Assembly (NCBI GenBank): GCA_016710265.1
Contig: JADJJL010000001.1
Span: forward strand, 1,178,001-1,242,000
Reading direction: 5' to 3'
DNA from: Saprospiraceae bacterium
GTDB taxonomy: Bacteria > Bacteroidota > Bacteroidia > Chitinophagales > Saprospiraceae
Length of the DNA stretch: 64,000 bases
A model generated the notes under the pieces. The model searched no databases, had not been told where the DNA came from, and saw nothing but the letters and a program-made list of their open reading frames with translations. Of this stretch, positions 16,980 through 26,972 are shown piece by piece (the first letter of the stretch is position 1; every line of letters starts with the position of its first letter). Made by a program: the position numbers and the translations under genes.

Positions 16980-19900
16980 ATGAAAACTAATATCAAAAAG
17001 AGCATTTTTTACATTTGTTGGCTTTTTATTTCAATTTTCGTCCAAGCTCAAATGAATTTTGACAATAAACTCCAATTTGGGAACGAATGGATCAAAAAAA
17101 ACCAAAGATATTATAAATTGAAGTTGGCAGAAGACGGAATCTATCGTCTTAATTACCAATCGTTGTTAGATGCCGGAGTGCCAATAAGCAGCATCCCGGG
17201 AGAAAATTTTCAATTGTTCCAATTTGGTAGTGAAATTCCAATTTATGTTTCGGCAAGTGGGATTTTTGGCGCTTCTGATTATATTGAATTTTACGGCCAA
17301 AAAAACCGCTCAGAACTCGATGCAGCTTTATTTCCAATTGGCACACCAATGATGAATACTGAATACAGCATGTTTGCAGACAGCGCAGTTTATTTTTTGA
17401 GTTGGTCGGATCAGCCTTCTTCTCAAAGAATTCAAGCGATTACAAATGATCTTAGCAATCCCTTGCCCAAAGATTTTTTTTACATCAATAAGCAGATTAT
17501 TACATTTAACGAACTAGCCACAAAACGTAGTTTTGGATATCGAAATTCACAAAAATTGCCTGACTTTGATGAAGGTCAAGGGTATGCCACTAACAGTTTC
17601 GCAGACCGCAATTTCAATCTCAACTTTAAGCATGCATATTTGCAAGGTGGACCGGCTAATATTGAAGTAACTGTCTTTGGACATGGGGAAGATTTTACAG
17701 CGCATCGGGTTAATTTTGAGATTAACAATGAACCAAAAGATTTCATCACATTTGCCGGGTTTAAAGTAAGATCTCCGGTTATACAATTATTTGGAGATGA
17801 ACTTCAAGATCAAATGGTACTCAATGTGAAAGCCAATGGAAATCCTGAAGATCGAATCAGCGTATCCACTATAAAATATGACTATCAAGCTTCATTCCAA
17901 TTTGATCAGCAAAATTTAGCTACTATTTATTTGCCAGCTTCCATTATTAGAAAATATTTGGAAATTGAAAATTTTAATGGTGGTGATGAAATTATCATTT
18001 ATGATTTGACCAACCAAATAAGCTTGACCAGCAGGAGAGAACCTTCAGGCATATATAGGCTTACCATACCTCCTTCTACCCAGGAACGAAAAATAATCAT
18101 TGTTGCCAAGGATGCAGTGCGATCAAATATTTCATTAAATGAAAAAGAGTTTAAACATTATTCTGCGGCAGATTATGATTATTTGATTCTCAGTTCAAAG
18201 AGATTGATAGAAGGAACTTTGGGAGATGGAATGGTCGAGGAATATACAAATTATAGAAGCAGTTTCGAAGGAGGGTCTTATAAAGTTTTTACGGTGGCAG
18301 TAGAAGATTTATTTGATGAATTTGGTTTTGGAATTCATGGACATTCTATATCACTCAGAAATTTCTTTCAATATAGTCGCCAGATCTGGCCACAATTAAA
18401 ACATGTTTTGATCCTTGGTAAAGGTTTGGAATATCAAATCTATCGAAAGAGTGGTTTGGATCAAAATAATTTTGTTCCAACCTATTCAATGCCAGCTGCA
18501 GATTATTTAATGATATCTGATGAAAATAGATTACCTTTTTTAGCTTTGGGTAGATTGCCAGCCATCAATGGAGCTGAAATTAAATTCTATCTGGATAAAG
18601 TAAAGGAACATGAAGCTGTTTTAAGAAATACCACTCATAGTTTGGAATCCAGAGAGTGGATTAAGAGAGTGGTACATTTGTCTGGTGGAGATCCAACTTT
18701 GTTTGCTACCATTTCCAATCAGTTGGAAACCATGGAATCTGTAATTGAGAACAATACTTTTGGGGCTAATGTAGAAACATTTTATAAGCAAAGTTCAAAT
18801 CCAATTGAAGTTTCTAGTTCAGACAGACTAAAATATTTGGTGGACAATGGGGTATCTATTATTTCATTTATGGGACATTCATTATCGACCAGATTGGATT
18901 TTAATCTTGAAAATATTTCAAGCTATCAGAACAAAGGAAAATATCATCTATTTATGGCGATGGGCTGTTACGCCGGACAAATGTTTGAAAATATAAGAAG
19001 TATTAGTGAAGTGCACAACCTTGCTTCAGATCGCGGTTCTATCGTTTATTTAGCCAATTCTACAGCTGGTTTGCCTTATATATTATCTATTTATGGTTCT
19101 GAATTTTATAAACAAATTGGAGAAGAAAGATATGGTTTGACAGTGGGCGAAGCTGTGCAATATTCGAATCGTAAAATGATTGAAGATTATCTTGTCTCTA
19201 AAAATGAGGCCATCGCACATCAGGCACTTTCTATTAGTTACAATGGTGATCCTGCCATACGTTTACTATCTCCTGAAGGCTCAGACTTTATTCCAGATGG
19301 ATCTACTGTTAAAACAAATCCTGCTTTTATTTATGCAGACAAAGGTAAATTTGCTTTAGAACTAGACATTGTCAATGTTGGTAAATCCATCAAAGATTCA
19401 ATAAGAGTTTTAATTCAAAATGAAAATTCGCTTGGACAAAAATCAGTTGTTTTTGATGGATTGGTTGCCTCTCCGATATTGAGAAATAAATATTCATTTG
19501 ACATCCTTCTACCGGATTCAAATGCAGTTGGTTTTAATAAAATATTTCTTACGGTAGATTCCGATCATAAAATTTCAGAATTGCCTTTGCCCATAGCAGA
19601 AGACAACAATGATCTTTTTAGCACCAATGGCGAAGAAGGATTCCGCTATTTTGTTTTAGACAATGATATTTTCCCGGTTTTTCCTCTGGAATTTGCAATC
19701 ATAGATCAAGCCACACCAACCCTCATTGCAAATACTGGAAATATGTTTTCAAAATCAAATAATTATTATTTTGAATTGGATACTACCGCATATTTTAACA
19801 GTCCTGTTAAACAAGAAAAATCGATTACACAAGTGGGAGGTGTTATTCGATGGAAACTGGATGCAAATTTAAATCCAAATACAGTCTATTATTGGCGAAC

Positions 19901-21998
19901 AAGACCTGACAGCAATAGTACAGGTGTTCTAGCCTGGAGAAACAGTTCTTTTATACAAATGCCAAATGTGCCTAATGGGTGGAATCAATCACACTTTTTT
20001 CAAGACATAAAAAATGACTTTGAAAAAATCAAATTGGAAGAGCCCAATCGCCGTTTTGAATTCAAAGAATCCTTGGAAGATTTTAGGGTTTTTAACGCTT
20101 TGACCAAAGCTTCGCATTTCTTGCGCCCGAAAATTTTCTACCAGGGAGAAGTGAAAGTAGACTACAATGAGGATGTATATAAAAAAGATTTTAGTGGAAT
20201 TTTAGTTTCTGTTTTTAGTCCTACGGAAGGAAATTTGTGGATTAATCAAACAGGTGGTGATTTTGGAAGTTATCTCCAACCAAATGCGGCTGGAAAACCT
20301 TTTTTTGTTTTTAAAACGGAAACCAAACTAGAAAGAGAATCACTCATCCAATTTTTAGAAAATGATATTCCGCAGGATGCTGTAGTAGCTTTGATGACTT
20401 TGGCTCAGGAAAACCATTCATTTTTCCCTGAACTTTGGGAAAGCGATGGTTCTATTAATTTATTCTCTACCTTAAAAAAATTAGGTGCACAGAATGTAGA
20501 GAATTTAAAAGTATTAGGAAGCATACCTTATATTTTCATTTATAGAAATGGTAGAAGCGACTATATTCCAAGAGAGAAATTTGGTGATCAGCAAGGAGAA
20601 GTTGATCTTTCTCACTTTATCCCGATCCGGTTTGTAGATGGAAAAATTCAATCAAGAATCATTGGACCTGCTATTTCTTATGAAAAATGCATTTGGAATG
20701 TAGAAGAAGTAGATTTAAATTCTGATCAGGTCGGTTTGGATATTGTAGGAATTCAATCCAATGGACAGGAGACCGTTTTATTTTCAAACTTGACCTCAGC
20801 TGAGACTGATTTAAGCACGGTAGATGCCAAATTATACCCACAGCTAAAATTGGTTTGGAGCATAGCTGATGCGACAGATAGAACAAGTGCGCAAAAAGAC
20901 TTTTGGAGAGTTTTGTACCAAGGTTTGCCGGATGTAGCAATTGATCAAAGTATTGGATTTGTATTAAGTGCAGACACCCTTAGTCAGGGAGAAATTTTTA
21001 GAGTGGATTTAAGCGCAGCCAACATCAGTCAATATGATATGGATAGTCTTTTGGTCAAGTTTACATTGGTTGGTTCCAATAATTCTACAGAAACAGTGTT
21101 GGCAAGACTAAGTCCTGTGGAAGCTTTTGGGAATTTAAGAATTCCATTTGCCAAAAACACTTCCAGGCAAATTGGTGCATACCAATTGTTCGTCGAACTT
21201 AATCCTAATAACGATCAACCGGAGCTTCATCATTTTAACAATATTGGTGTGATCAATTATTTTGTAGCAAGAGATAAAAGAAGACCCAGATTTATCCTTC
21301 GATTTAATGGCTTAGTGATACAGGATGGAGATTTTGTTTCTGCATTAAGTAAGATTGATATCAATCTTAGAGATGAAAATTCCGCATTTCCGATTGATGA
21401 TACTTCCTTATTTAGTATTAAGTTAAGATACCCTGATCGCAGTATTAAGGATATTTATTTTTCTCAAAGTAATGTCCAGTTTATTCCTGCCGTTTCAGGA
21501 AACAGTAGAAATGAGGCTTCTGTGATCATTGATCAAGAATTTGAGCAAAATGGAACTTATGAGATCATTGTCAGGGCGAAAGATCCCAATGGAAATTATA
21601 TTTCTGATTCGGAAGTAAGAACCAGCTTTGTGATTAAAAAGGAAAACAGCATTTCAAATATTTTTAATTATCCAAATCCATTTACCTCCAAAACTAAATT
21701 TGTCTATACATTGACAGGCAATGGAAGTCCTTCTTATTATAAGATGCAAATCTTAACTGTGTCGGGTAAAATAGTGAAGGAAATAGATCAGTCTGAAATG
21801 GGGCCTTTGAATGTAGGAACCCATATAACAGAGTATGAATATGATGGAACCGATGAATTTGGAACTAAGCTTGCAAATGGTGTTTATTTATACCGCATGG
21901 TGGTTAAAGACGATTCAGGAAGTGATTTTAAAAAATTGGATACAGGAACAGATCAATTTTTCCAACATGGATTTGGAAAGATGGTCATTCTAAGATAA
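16980..21998 (+). CDS. porU: Type IX secretion system sortase PorU
   Basis: Surface cysteine peptidase that removes the C-terminal signal of T9SS cargo and attaches it to a lipid/sugar anchor. Of about 1,672 residues, a signal peptide (to FVQA) leads into the PorU N-terminal region and then a C25 (gingipain-like) catalytic domain with His633 (FMGHS) and Cys663 (MGCYAG). Long beta-sandwich repeats follow. The end (NYPNPFTSKT...GVYLYRMVV) is a FlgD-like/sorting-type domain, as in other PorU proteins. The ATG at 16980 is preferred over an upstream TTG. It probably serves the seven cargo proteins in the window and others elsewhere. Confidence 0.95.
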   Translation: MKTNIKKSIFYICWLFISIFVQAQMNFDNKLQFGNEWIKKNQRYYKLKLAEDGIYRLNYQSLLDAGVPISSIPGENFQLFQFGSEIPIYVSASGIFGASDYIEFYGQKNRSELDAALFPIGTPMMNTEYSMFADSAVYFLSWSDQPSSQRIQAITNDLSNPLPKDFFYINKQIITFNELATKRSFGYRNSQKLPDFDEGQGYATNSFADRNFNLNFKHAYLQGGPANIEVTVFGHGEDFTAHRVNFEINNEPKDFITFAGFKVRSPVIQLFGDELQDQMVLNVKANGNPEDRISVSTIKYDYQASFQFDQQNLATIYLPASIIRKYLEIENFNGGDEIIIYDLTNQISLTSRREPSGIYRLTIPPSTQERKIIIVAKDAVRSNISLNEKEFKHYSAADYDYLILSSKRLIEGTLGDGMVEEYTNYRSSFEGGSYKVFTVAVEDLFDEFGFGIHGHSISLRNFFQYSRQIWPQLKHVLILGKGLEYQIYRKSGLDQNNFVPTYSMPAADYLMISDENRLPFLALGRLPAINGAEIKFYLDKVKEHEAVLRNTTHSLESREWIKRVVHLSGGDPTLFATISNQLETMESVIENNTFGANVETFYKQSSNPIEVSSSDRLKYLVDNGVSIISFMGHSLSTRLDFNLENISSYQNKGKYHLFMAMGCYAGQMFENIRSISEVHNLASDRGSIVYLANSTAGLPYILSIYGSEFYKQIGEERYGLTVGEAVQYSNRKMIEDYLVSKNEAIAHQALSISYNGDPAIRLLSPEGSDFIPDGSTVKTNPAFIYADKGKFALELDIVNVGKSIKDSIRVLIQNENSLGQKSVVFDGLVASPILRNKYSFDILLPDSNAVGFNKIFLTVDSDHKISELPLPIAEDNNDLFSTNGEEGFRYFVLDNDIFPVFPLEFAIIDQATPTLIANTGNMFSKSNNYYFELDTTAYFNSPVKQEKSITQVGGVIRWKLDANLNPNTVYYWRTRPDSNSTGVLAWRNSSFIQMPNVPNGWNQSHFFQDIKNDFEKIKLEEPNRRFEFKESLEDFRVFNALTKASHFLRPKIFYQGEVKVDYNEDVYKKDFSGILVSVFSPTEGNLWINQTGGDFGSYLQPNAAGKPFFVFKTETKLERESLIQFLENDIPQDAVVALMTLAQENHSFFPELWESDGSINLFSTLKKLGAQNVENLKVLGSIPYIFIYRNGRSDYIPREKFGDQQGEVDLSHFIPIRFVDGKIQSRIIGPAISYEKCIWNVEEVDLNSDQVGLDIVGIQSNGQETVLFSNLTSAETDLSTVDAKLYPQLKLVWSIADATDRTSAQKDFWRVLYQGLPDVAIDQSIGFVLSADTLSQGEIFRVDLSAANISQYDMDSLLVKFTLVGSNNSTETVLARLSPVEAFGNLRIPFAKNTSRQIGAYQLFVELNPNNDQPELHHFNNIGVINYFVARDKRRPRFILRFNGLVIQDGDFVSALSKIDINLRDENSAFPIDDTSLFSIKLRYPDRSIKDIYFSQSNVQFIPAVSGNSRNEASVIIDQEFEQNGTYEIIVRAKDPNGNYISDSEVRTSFVIKKENSISNIFNYPNPFTSKTKFVYTLTGNGSPSYYKMQILTVSGKIVKEIDQSEMGPLNVGTHITEYEYDGTDEFGTKLANGVYLYRMVVKDDSGSDFKKLDTGTDQFFQHGFGKMVILR

Positions 21999-22011
21999 AG
22001 CCAATTTATTT

Positions 22012-23070
22012 TTAACCGACTTCTGTTTGTTTTTTGAAATAGCAAGCATCGAGAAAAAATTTATTGGTCCAGTTTACGTATTGGAATGGAAAATAAGTCG
22101 AGTATAAAGGAATCGAAGCAGGAAATGCGCCATTATTATATTTATTTTCTGACCTTATTTGTATTTCTACAAGACCTTGGAGGAGTATATTTCCAGCATC
22201 CCATAATGTTGGATTTTTGTGCTGTCTAAAAATCTTAAAGAACAATGAAGCCATTTGAGCCTCTCCTGTTATACATCTGAAATTATAATTTTTTTTTCCT
22301 GTGGGATCAATTTGAGCCCAAAGTGATTTTTTCTGATTAATATCTTTTGCTTCGGTTTCAAGTATTTCTATAATTTCTGAAACAATATTTTCATTATTTA
22401 TCAAAAGAGCGATCTCATAAAATCCCTCCAAGGAATATACCATGGTATGAGACAATACCGGTTTGTTTGGGAAAAAACCCGCATTTTTAAAAATAGAAGC
22501 AAGGTCTCTTTGTTTCCAAAGTAAATCAAATGATTTAAGTAAGATGGCAGACTCTTCTTCTTTATGAGAGACTAACATTAAAGGCCAGATGGCTCTGCTG
22601 AAATAGGTTGGAAAATAATCTATAACATAGAGGCCCTTGGTCCATTTGCCGTCACCTTGTATTTGACTAAACAACCATTTTTTTGATAGTTGTATGGCAT
22701 CGTTATATTTGGAGGCTTTTGTATGTTGATATAGCGCATGAAGTCCAAAAAGGATTTGTGCAGTATTAAATGAACTTGCTTTTTTTTGGTTTATTCCTCC
22801 ATAGAAGAAACCTGCAGGGTCTTGAATTTTTAAAAGCCAATCTCCGGTTTTAATTGCAATTTCATGATCTGAAGCCAGAAGAGAATTGTGGTTTAACAAA
22901 TTTTCAATTATATAACCGCTGGTCTCAGGATAGCTAGCCCTCCAAGCAAATCGTTCAGGAAGCCAATTACGACGACTGTGTGCAAATCCTTCAAAGTTTA
23001 CTTTGTTGGTCGCATACCGAAGCCATGCAAGTGCATTTTTTTCAGCTTTTAATAGATTCTCAGTTTCCAC
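22012..23070 (-). CDS. VpsJ-like alpha/alpha-toroid protein
   Basis: 352 residues of tandem helical hairpins typical of the prenyltransferase/squalene-cyclase-like alpha-toroid fold: WLLKIQDPAGFFYGG, NTAQILFGLHALYQHT, WLFSQIQGDGKW and FRCITGEAQMA. In other bacteria this group (VpsJ) occurs in exopolysaccharide clusters; activity is not established. It has no signal peptide. It follows the FemAB-like gene by 15 bp and is convergent with porU with 13 bp between stops. Function in polysaccharide modification is an inference. Confidence 0.6.
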   Translation of the reverse strand: METENLLKAEKNALAWLRYATNKVNFEGFAHSRRNWLPERFAWRASYPETSGYIIENLLNHNSLLASDHEIAIKTGDWLLKIQDPAGFFYGGINQKKASSFNTAQILFGLHALYQHTKASKYNDAIQLSKKWLFSQIQGDGKWTKGLYVIDYFPTYFSRAIWPLMLVSHKEEESAILLKSFDLLWKQRDLASIFKNAGFFPNKPVLSHTMVYSLEGFYEIALLINNENIVSEIIEILETEAKDINQKKSLWAQIDPTGKKNYNFRCITGEAQMASLFFKIFRQHKNPTLWDAGNILLQGLVEIQIRSENKYNNGAFPASIPLYSTYFPFQYVNWTNKFFLDACYFKKQTEVG

Positions 23071-23085
23071 TTAAATGATTTCTGT

Positions 23086-23985
23086 TTATCTGAAAATACT
23101 AATTAATTTTGAATTGCAGAATTCACCATAACAATAAGAAAAAGTTTCTGCTGAAAAAGACTTAAACCTGCGCATGATAGCTTGATTCATGGATCCGTCA
23201 AAGTTAAAATCACATTTTTGATTTAGAGAATATTGTATATTTTCCCAAAGAAGTGCAGTATTGGCAGCACGATGGTTGTCATTTTTATTGATGATATTTA
23301 AAATCAAAAATGTTTCATTCTGCCATTGTATGGTGAGGGTAAAAGCTAATATTTGTTGGTCAGAAATAGCCGCTGATAACCGCAAAATTCCTAGAGGCTT
23401 AAACAATTGATACAATTTAACCAATACCGATTGACTAAAACCATGTTCTTTGTAATATTTATTTTCTGCAAATATTTTAGAAACTTGATGTGGTTCCACT
23501 TCTTTAATTTCGATTCCTTCTTTTTCAGAATGGTTGATATGATTTCTTGCATTTCTGAATATTTTATCCCACAAATTATCTCCGTTTCCTTGATATTCCA
23601 GTTTAGCCCCAGGAGCATAATAGAATTTGTCCAATATCAGAGATGCGGATGATACATGCATGATTTGAGGATGAAATTTACATTTGACCAAACTGTAATT
23701 GCTACATTTTTCACGGAGCATTTTTAATAATTCAACTTCTTTTTCGTATGCTTGGTACGAACCTAATTCGTCCACATGATGCTCAATGTAAATATTATAG
23801 GGACTAAATTTTGGATCCTTTAGGAAATTCCAAAAATATTTTTTGTAAATGATAAAGGCAGAATACAAATGACTGTTTTTGAATTGCAGTTGATGATAGA
23901 TTATCTTATCTTCCGGAAATAAACAATTTACCCATGCGGGCTGACAGAACAAATCCTTTTTACCAAAATCAGGCTCAATGATCAA
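23086..23985 (-). CDS. FemAB/GNAT-like acyltransferase
   Basis: A cytoplasmic protein of 299 residues with the split GNAT pattern of FemAB-like or BioF2-like transferases: an N-terminal half without clear motifs, then RNARNHINHSEKEGIEIKEV (about 137-157), LAFTLTIQW, and the closing FDFDGSM-like motif (NFDGSMN...RRFKSFSAE), usual in Bacteroidota GNAT proteins. Acceptor and donor are unknown; attachment of acyl or aminoacyl groups to envelope sugars is plausible because the VpsJ-like gene follows by 15 bp. Confidence 0.65.
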   Translation of the reverse strand: MIIEPDFGKKDLFCQPAWVNCLFPEDKIIYHQLQFKNSHLYSAFIIYKKYFWNFLKDPKFSPYNIYIEHHVDELGSYQAYEKEVELLKMLREKCSNYSLVKCKFHPQIMHVSSASLILDKFYYAPGAKLEYQGNGDNLWDKIFRNARNHINHSEKEGIEIKEVEPHQVSKIFAENKYYKEHGFSQSVLVKLYQLFKPLGILRLSAAISDQQILAFTLTIQWQNETFLILNIINKNDNHRAANTALLWENIQYSLNQKCDFNFDGSMNQAIMRRFKSFSAETFSYCYGEFCNSKLISIFR

Positions 23986-24047
23986 ATTGGTTGGATTGTT
24001 TGAATGAAGACTGGATATTTTGTGTTTGGATTAGTCTTCATAATTGA

Positions 24048-25100
24048 TCAATGCAGGTTTAATCCCTGATCGGGTTTTAGGGCTTTATATCTTCCCTTTG
24101 AAAATCCAGAACCGTTAAATTTGATATTCTGTTCTTGAAGTTTTTGTTTTTCTTCTTCAGTTAGTTTGTAATATTCTGCGCATTTATTTGAACAACATTT
24201 CTCATATTTATTTGCACAAGAAGCGCATTGTATAAATAGAATATGGCAGTGATCATTCATACAATTGGTATGTTGATCACTAGGACTTCCACATTGATGA
24301 CAGCGACTAATTATTTCATCAGATATTTTTTCTCCCAATCTTTCATCAAAAACAAAATTCTTTCCTACAAACTTATTTTCCAATCCTTCAGATTTAACCT
24401 GTCTTGCGTATTCAATGATTCCACCATTAAGTTGATAGACATCTTTAAATCCTCGGTATTTCATATAAGCAGAAGCCTTCTCGCATCTTATGCCACCAGT
24501 ACAATACATGAGGATCGGTTGGTCTTTTTTTTCTGCAAGTAAATCGGCAATGATGGGTAAAGATTCTCTAAAAGTTACTACCTCCGGTGTGATGGCGTTT
24601 TTAAAATGACCCACCTCGCTTTCATAATGGTTGCGCATATCCACGATTACTGCATTTTCCTGACTGGATAATTGATTAAATTCATTCGCATTTAAATGAA
24701 CTCCACTGTTGGTTACATCAAACGCTTGATCATCTAAACCATCTGCTACAATTTTATTTCTAACTTTAATCAACAGTTTAAAAAAACTTTGCCCATCATC
24801 TTCAATGGCAAAATTTAAACGGATGTTTTGAAGAAAAATAATTTCGTCTTTGGCTTGTATAAAATTTTCCAAATTTGCTTCAGGAACAGATATTTGAGCA
24901 TTAATGCCTTCTCTTGCAATGTAGATTCTACCAAGCACATTTACCTTTTCAAACAGCAGATAAAGATGATCTCTAAAAATCTGTGGATTTCCAATTTTGG
25001 CATATTTGTAAAAAGAGATTGTTCTTCTTGGTTCTGGACTATTTTTCATCCTCTCCAGAAGAACTTTTCGATCTACTCTATTAAATAAAGGCTTTGCCAT
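24048..25100 (-). CDS. trhO: tRNA uridine(34) hydroxylase TrhO (rhodanese family)
   Basis: Hydroxylates uridine-34 in a subset of tRNAs, using oxygen, towards 5-methoxy/carboxymethoxyuridine. The UPF0176/TrhO N-terminal domain (ISFYKYAKI...GRIYIAREGINAQISVP) is followed by a rhodanese domain with the active loop YCTGGIRCEKA, then a Cys-rich C-terminal zinc region (HQCG, CMNDHC, CASC, CCSNKC). The ATG at 25100 aligns with the usual family start (MAKPLFNRV) and lies 4 bp after the protease stop codon; the frame extends to 25139. Probably translated from the protease mRNA. Confidence 0.92.
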   Translation of the reverse strand: MAKPLFNRVDRKVLLERMKNSPEPRRTISFYKYAKIGNPQIFRDHLYLLFEKVNVLGRIYIAREGINAQISVPEANLENFIQAKDEIIFLQNIRLNFAIEDDGQSFFKLLIKVRNKIVADGLDDQAFDVTNSGVHLNANEFNQLSSQENAVIVDMRNHYESEVGHFKNAITPEVVTFRESLPIIADLLAEKKDQPILMYCTGGIRCEKASAYMKYRGFKDVYQLNGGIIEYARQVKSEGLENKFVGKNFVFDERLGEKISDEIISRCHQCGSPSDQHTNCMNDHCHILFIQCASCANKYEKCCSNKCAEYYKLTEEEKQKLQEQNIKFNGSGFSKGRYKALKPDQGLNLH

Positions 25101-25104
25101 CCAA

Positions 25105-26862
25105 TTATATTTTGACAAATTTGTAACACTTGGATTCATTGGTTTTCTTCAAAAAATAAAAACCTGGTTTTAATGAGCTTAAATCTATTTTCTGAGATTT
25201 GGATTTGATTTTAATTTCTTGAATGTATTTATTATTTAAATCTGAAATCAGAATGGTATAATTCTCGTCTATTTCAGATTGAATAGTCATAAACTCACCA
25301 ACGGGATTTGGTAATATATTTAATGTCTTTTGGTTAGAATATGGATTTTTTGATTTCAAGATGATTGCCCTTCGAACTGCTTCATCGGCCATGACTTTGC
25401 CAAAACCATACATATAATTTGGTATGGCTGTGGCTAGAAAACTATCACACTGGATGGCTGCTTCATGAGGTCTGGCAGACTGTTTGATAATTTCTTTTAT
25501 TTTTTCTACCTGTCCTGCCAATTCTGGATTGGCGTGGATAATCAATGCCACCAAACCCGCTACATGGGGGCCAGCCATGCTGGTCCCGTTCCAAGCTTCT
25601 AATTGACCTGACAAGGGTCTAGAGAGCACCCCACTTCCAGGAGCAACCACATCGGGTTTAATTCTAAGACTGCTATCGGTGTATACAGGACCTATGCTAC
25701 TAAATGAGCTGATGGTATCGTTTTCTGCAAAAGAACCAACGGTTAAGCTATTTGTAAAGTAGGCAGGAGGAAATGCAATGGTACCACAAGTATGTCCATT
25801 GTTTCCTGCTGAAACAACAACTACGATGCCTGCAAGCGTTAAATGGTCTACCACTTCTTCCATAAAACTAAAATTGGTTGGATTGCATCCTTCCTCCGGA
25901 CTGCAAAACCAACTGTTGTTGATCGCATGAGGAGCCAAATCCGTTCTAGGGTTTTGACCTTGTAAATCAGTTGGGGCTAAGAAAAATTCAAAGCATTCTA
26001 TATAAGTTGAGGGAGCACCGTTTCCTCTTTCCATATTTCTGCAACCCATCCATTTTGCGCCGGGCGCAACTCCATAAGAAAGATCATCAGTCCTGCCCAC
26101 CATGGTCCCCGCAGTATGCGTACCGTGACCATGATCATCACAAGGTGTGATAAGGTTAAGCCCACATGGATTGACACTGTCTGCACTCAAAGGGCTGATG
26201 TCATGAATTGCATCGTGCCAATTGTAATTATGGTCCACATCCGTTCCATTCCAACCACGGTACTTTTCTTTAATTCCATCCATATCCCATTTGTATCCTG
26301 TATCATGTCCGGCTAGTATCACTCCGGTTCCATCAATTCCCAATTCCCAAACTTTATCCACCGCCATCCTGCGGATACCCCAGGTTAAATCTGGGCTTCT
26401 TGGATTTAAGGATAAAAGATTTGCTGGAAGGTCAAAGCTTTGCTTCACAGCCTGATCGTATAAAATGGCTTGCAAATCAGTTCGCTGCTGGAGGATTTGA
26501 AGATCTTCCTGGTTAATTTTGCAACGAATAGCATTGACAATCCAAAAGGAATTAAAACTAATGTTTCTATTTGTCAACACTTCTTTTAGTTGTTTTTGAC
26601 TTCTTTGGGCATGTTGAATTAGAGTTTGGTAAACAAACTCTGTTTTCTTTTCTTTGGACCAGGAGTCCTGATAGGTAGGAAACAGAGCCTTTTCCTTCAA
26701 CCATAAAATAGCTTCTACAGATGACTTTTGTTCTAATTGGCTAATAAGGTCTGGAGAAATTTTTACCTGAGCGCACAAAATAAAAGACGCAAAAAGAAGA
26801 TAAAAAAGAGAATAAAATATTTCAAAATAAAAAATTTGTGCAAAGATAAGGAAGGCTTCCAT
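25105..26862 (-). CDS. T9SS-exported subtilisin-like protease (S8, bacillopeptidase F-like)
   Basis: An extracellular serine protease of 585 residues. The catalytic triad is visible: Asp near 184 (GHDTGYKWD), His near 247 (GHGTHTAG) and Ser near 427 (GTSMAGPHVAG). An inhibitor-like pro-region precedes it, and a type A sorting domain ends it (ILPNPVGEF...GFYFLKK). The KYRGWNG motif after the Asp is typical of bacillopeptidase F-like members. The N-terminus is odd: from the ATG at 26862 the signal has no basic residue and a promoter-like box lies inside it, so the true start may be downstream in another frame (see findings). Confidence 0.85.
   Translation of the reverse strand: MEAFLIFAQIFYFEIFYSLFYLLFASFILCAQVKISPDLISQLEQKSSVEAILWLKEKALFPTYQDSWSKEKKTEFVYQTLIQHAQRSQKQLKEVLTNRNISFNSFWIVNAIRCKINQEDLQILQQRTDLQAILYDQAVKQSFDLPANLLSLNPRSPDLTWGIRRMAVDKVWELGIDGTGVILAGHDTGYKWDMDGIKEKYRGWNGTDVDHNYNWHDAIHDISPLSADSVNPCGLNLITPCDDHGHGTHTAGTMVGRTDDLSYGVAPGAKWMGCRNMERGNGAPSTYIECFEFFLAPTDLQGQNPRTDLAPHAINNSWFCSPEEGCNPTNFSFMEEVVDHLTLAGIVVVVSAGNNGHTCGTIAFPPAYFTNSLTVGSFAENDTISSFSSIGPVYTDSSLRIKPDVVAPGSGVLSRPLSGQLEAWNGTSMAGPHVAGLVALIIHANPELAGQVEKIKEIIKQSARPHEAAIQCDSFLATAIPNYMYGFGKVMADEAVRRAIILKSKNPYSNQKTLNILPNPVGEFMTIQSEIDENYTILISDLNNKYIQEIKIKSKSQKIDLSSLKPGFYFLKKTNESKCYKFVKI
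26841..26848 (-). promoter_or_regulatory. -7 box candidate inside the start of the protease frame
   Basis: Minus-strand TATCTTTG matches TAnnTTTG and is followed by GCAC, but it falls within codons 5-8 of the open frame. It would place transcription start after the annotated ATG. No -33 element is clear. Confidence 0.4.
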
Positions 26863-26914
26863 TAATTCTTCACTTGGAACATTACTTTATGTGTTCAACT
26901 CTAAATAGCTAAAG

Positions 26915-26953
26915 AAAAGGGGCTTGATTCTTTCGAACAAAACCCCTCATTTT
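26915..26953 (-). terminator. Terminator after the CsgG-like gene
   Basis: On the minus strand GAGGGGTTTTG and CAAGCCCCTTTTC form a hairpin (AGGGG/CCCCT plus TTG/CAA) ending in a T-rich tail. It starts about 20 bp after the stop codon at 26973. Confidence 0.65.
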
Positions 26954-26972
26954 AATAGGATGCAAAAACGTA

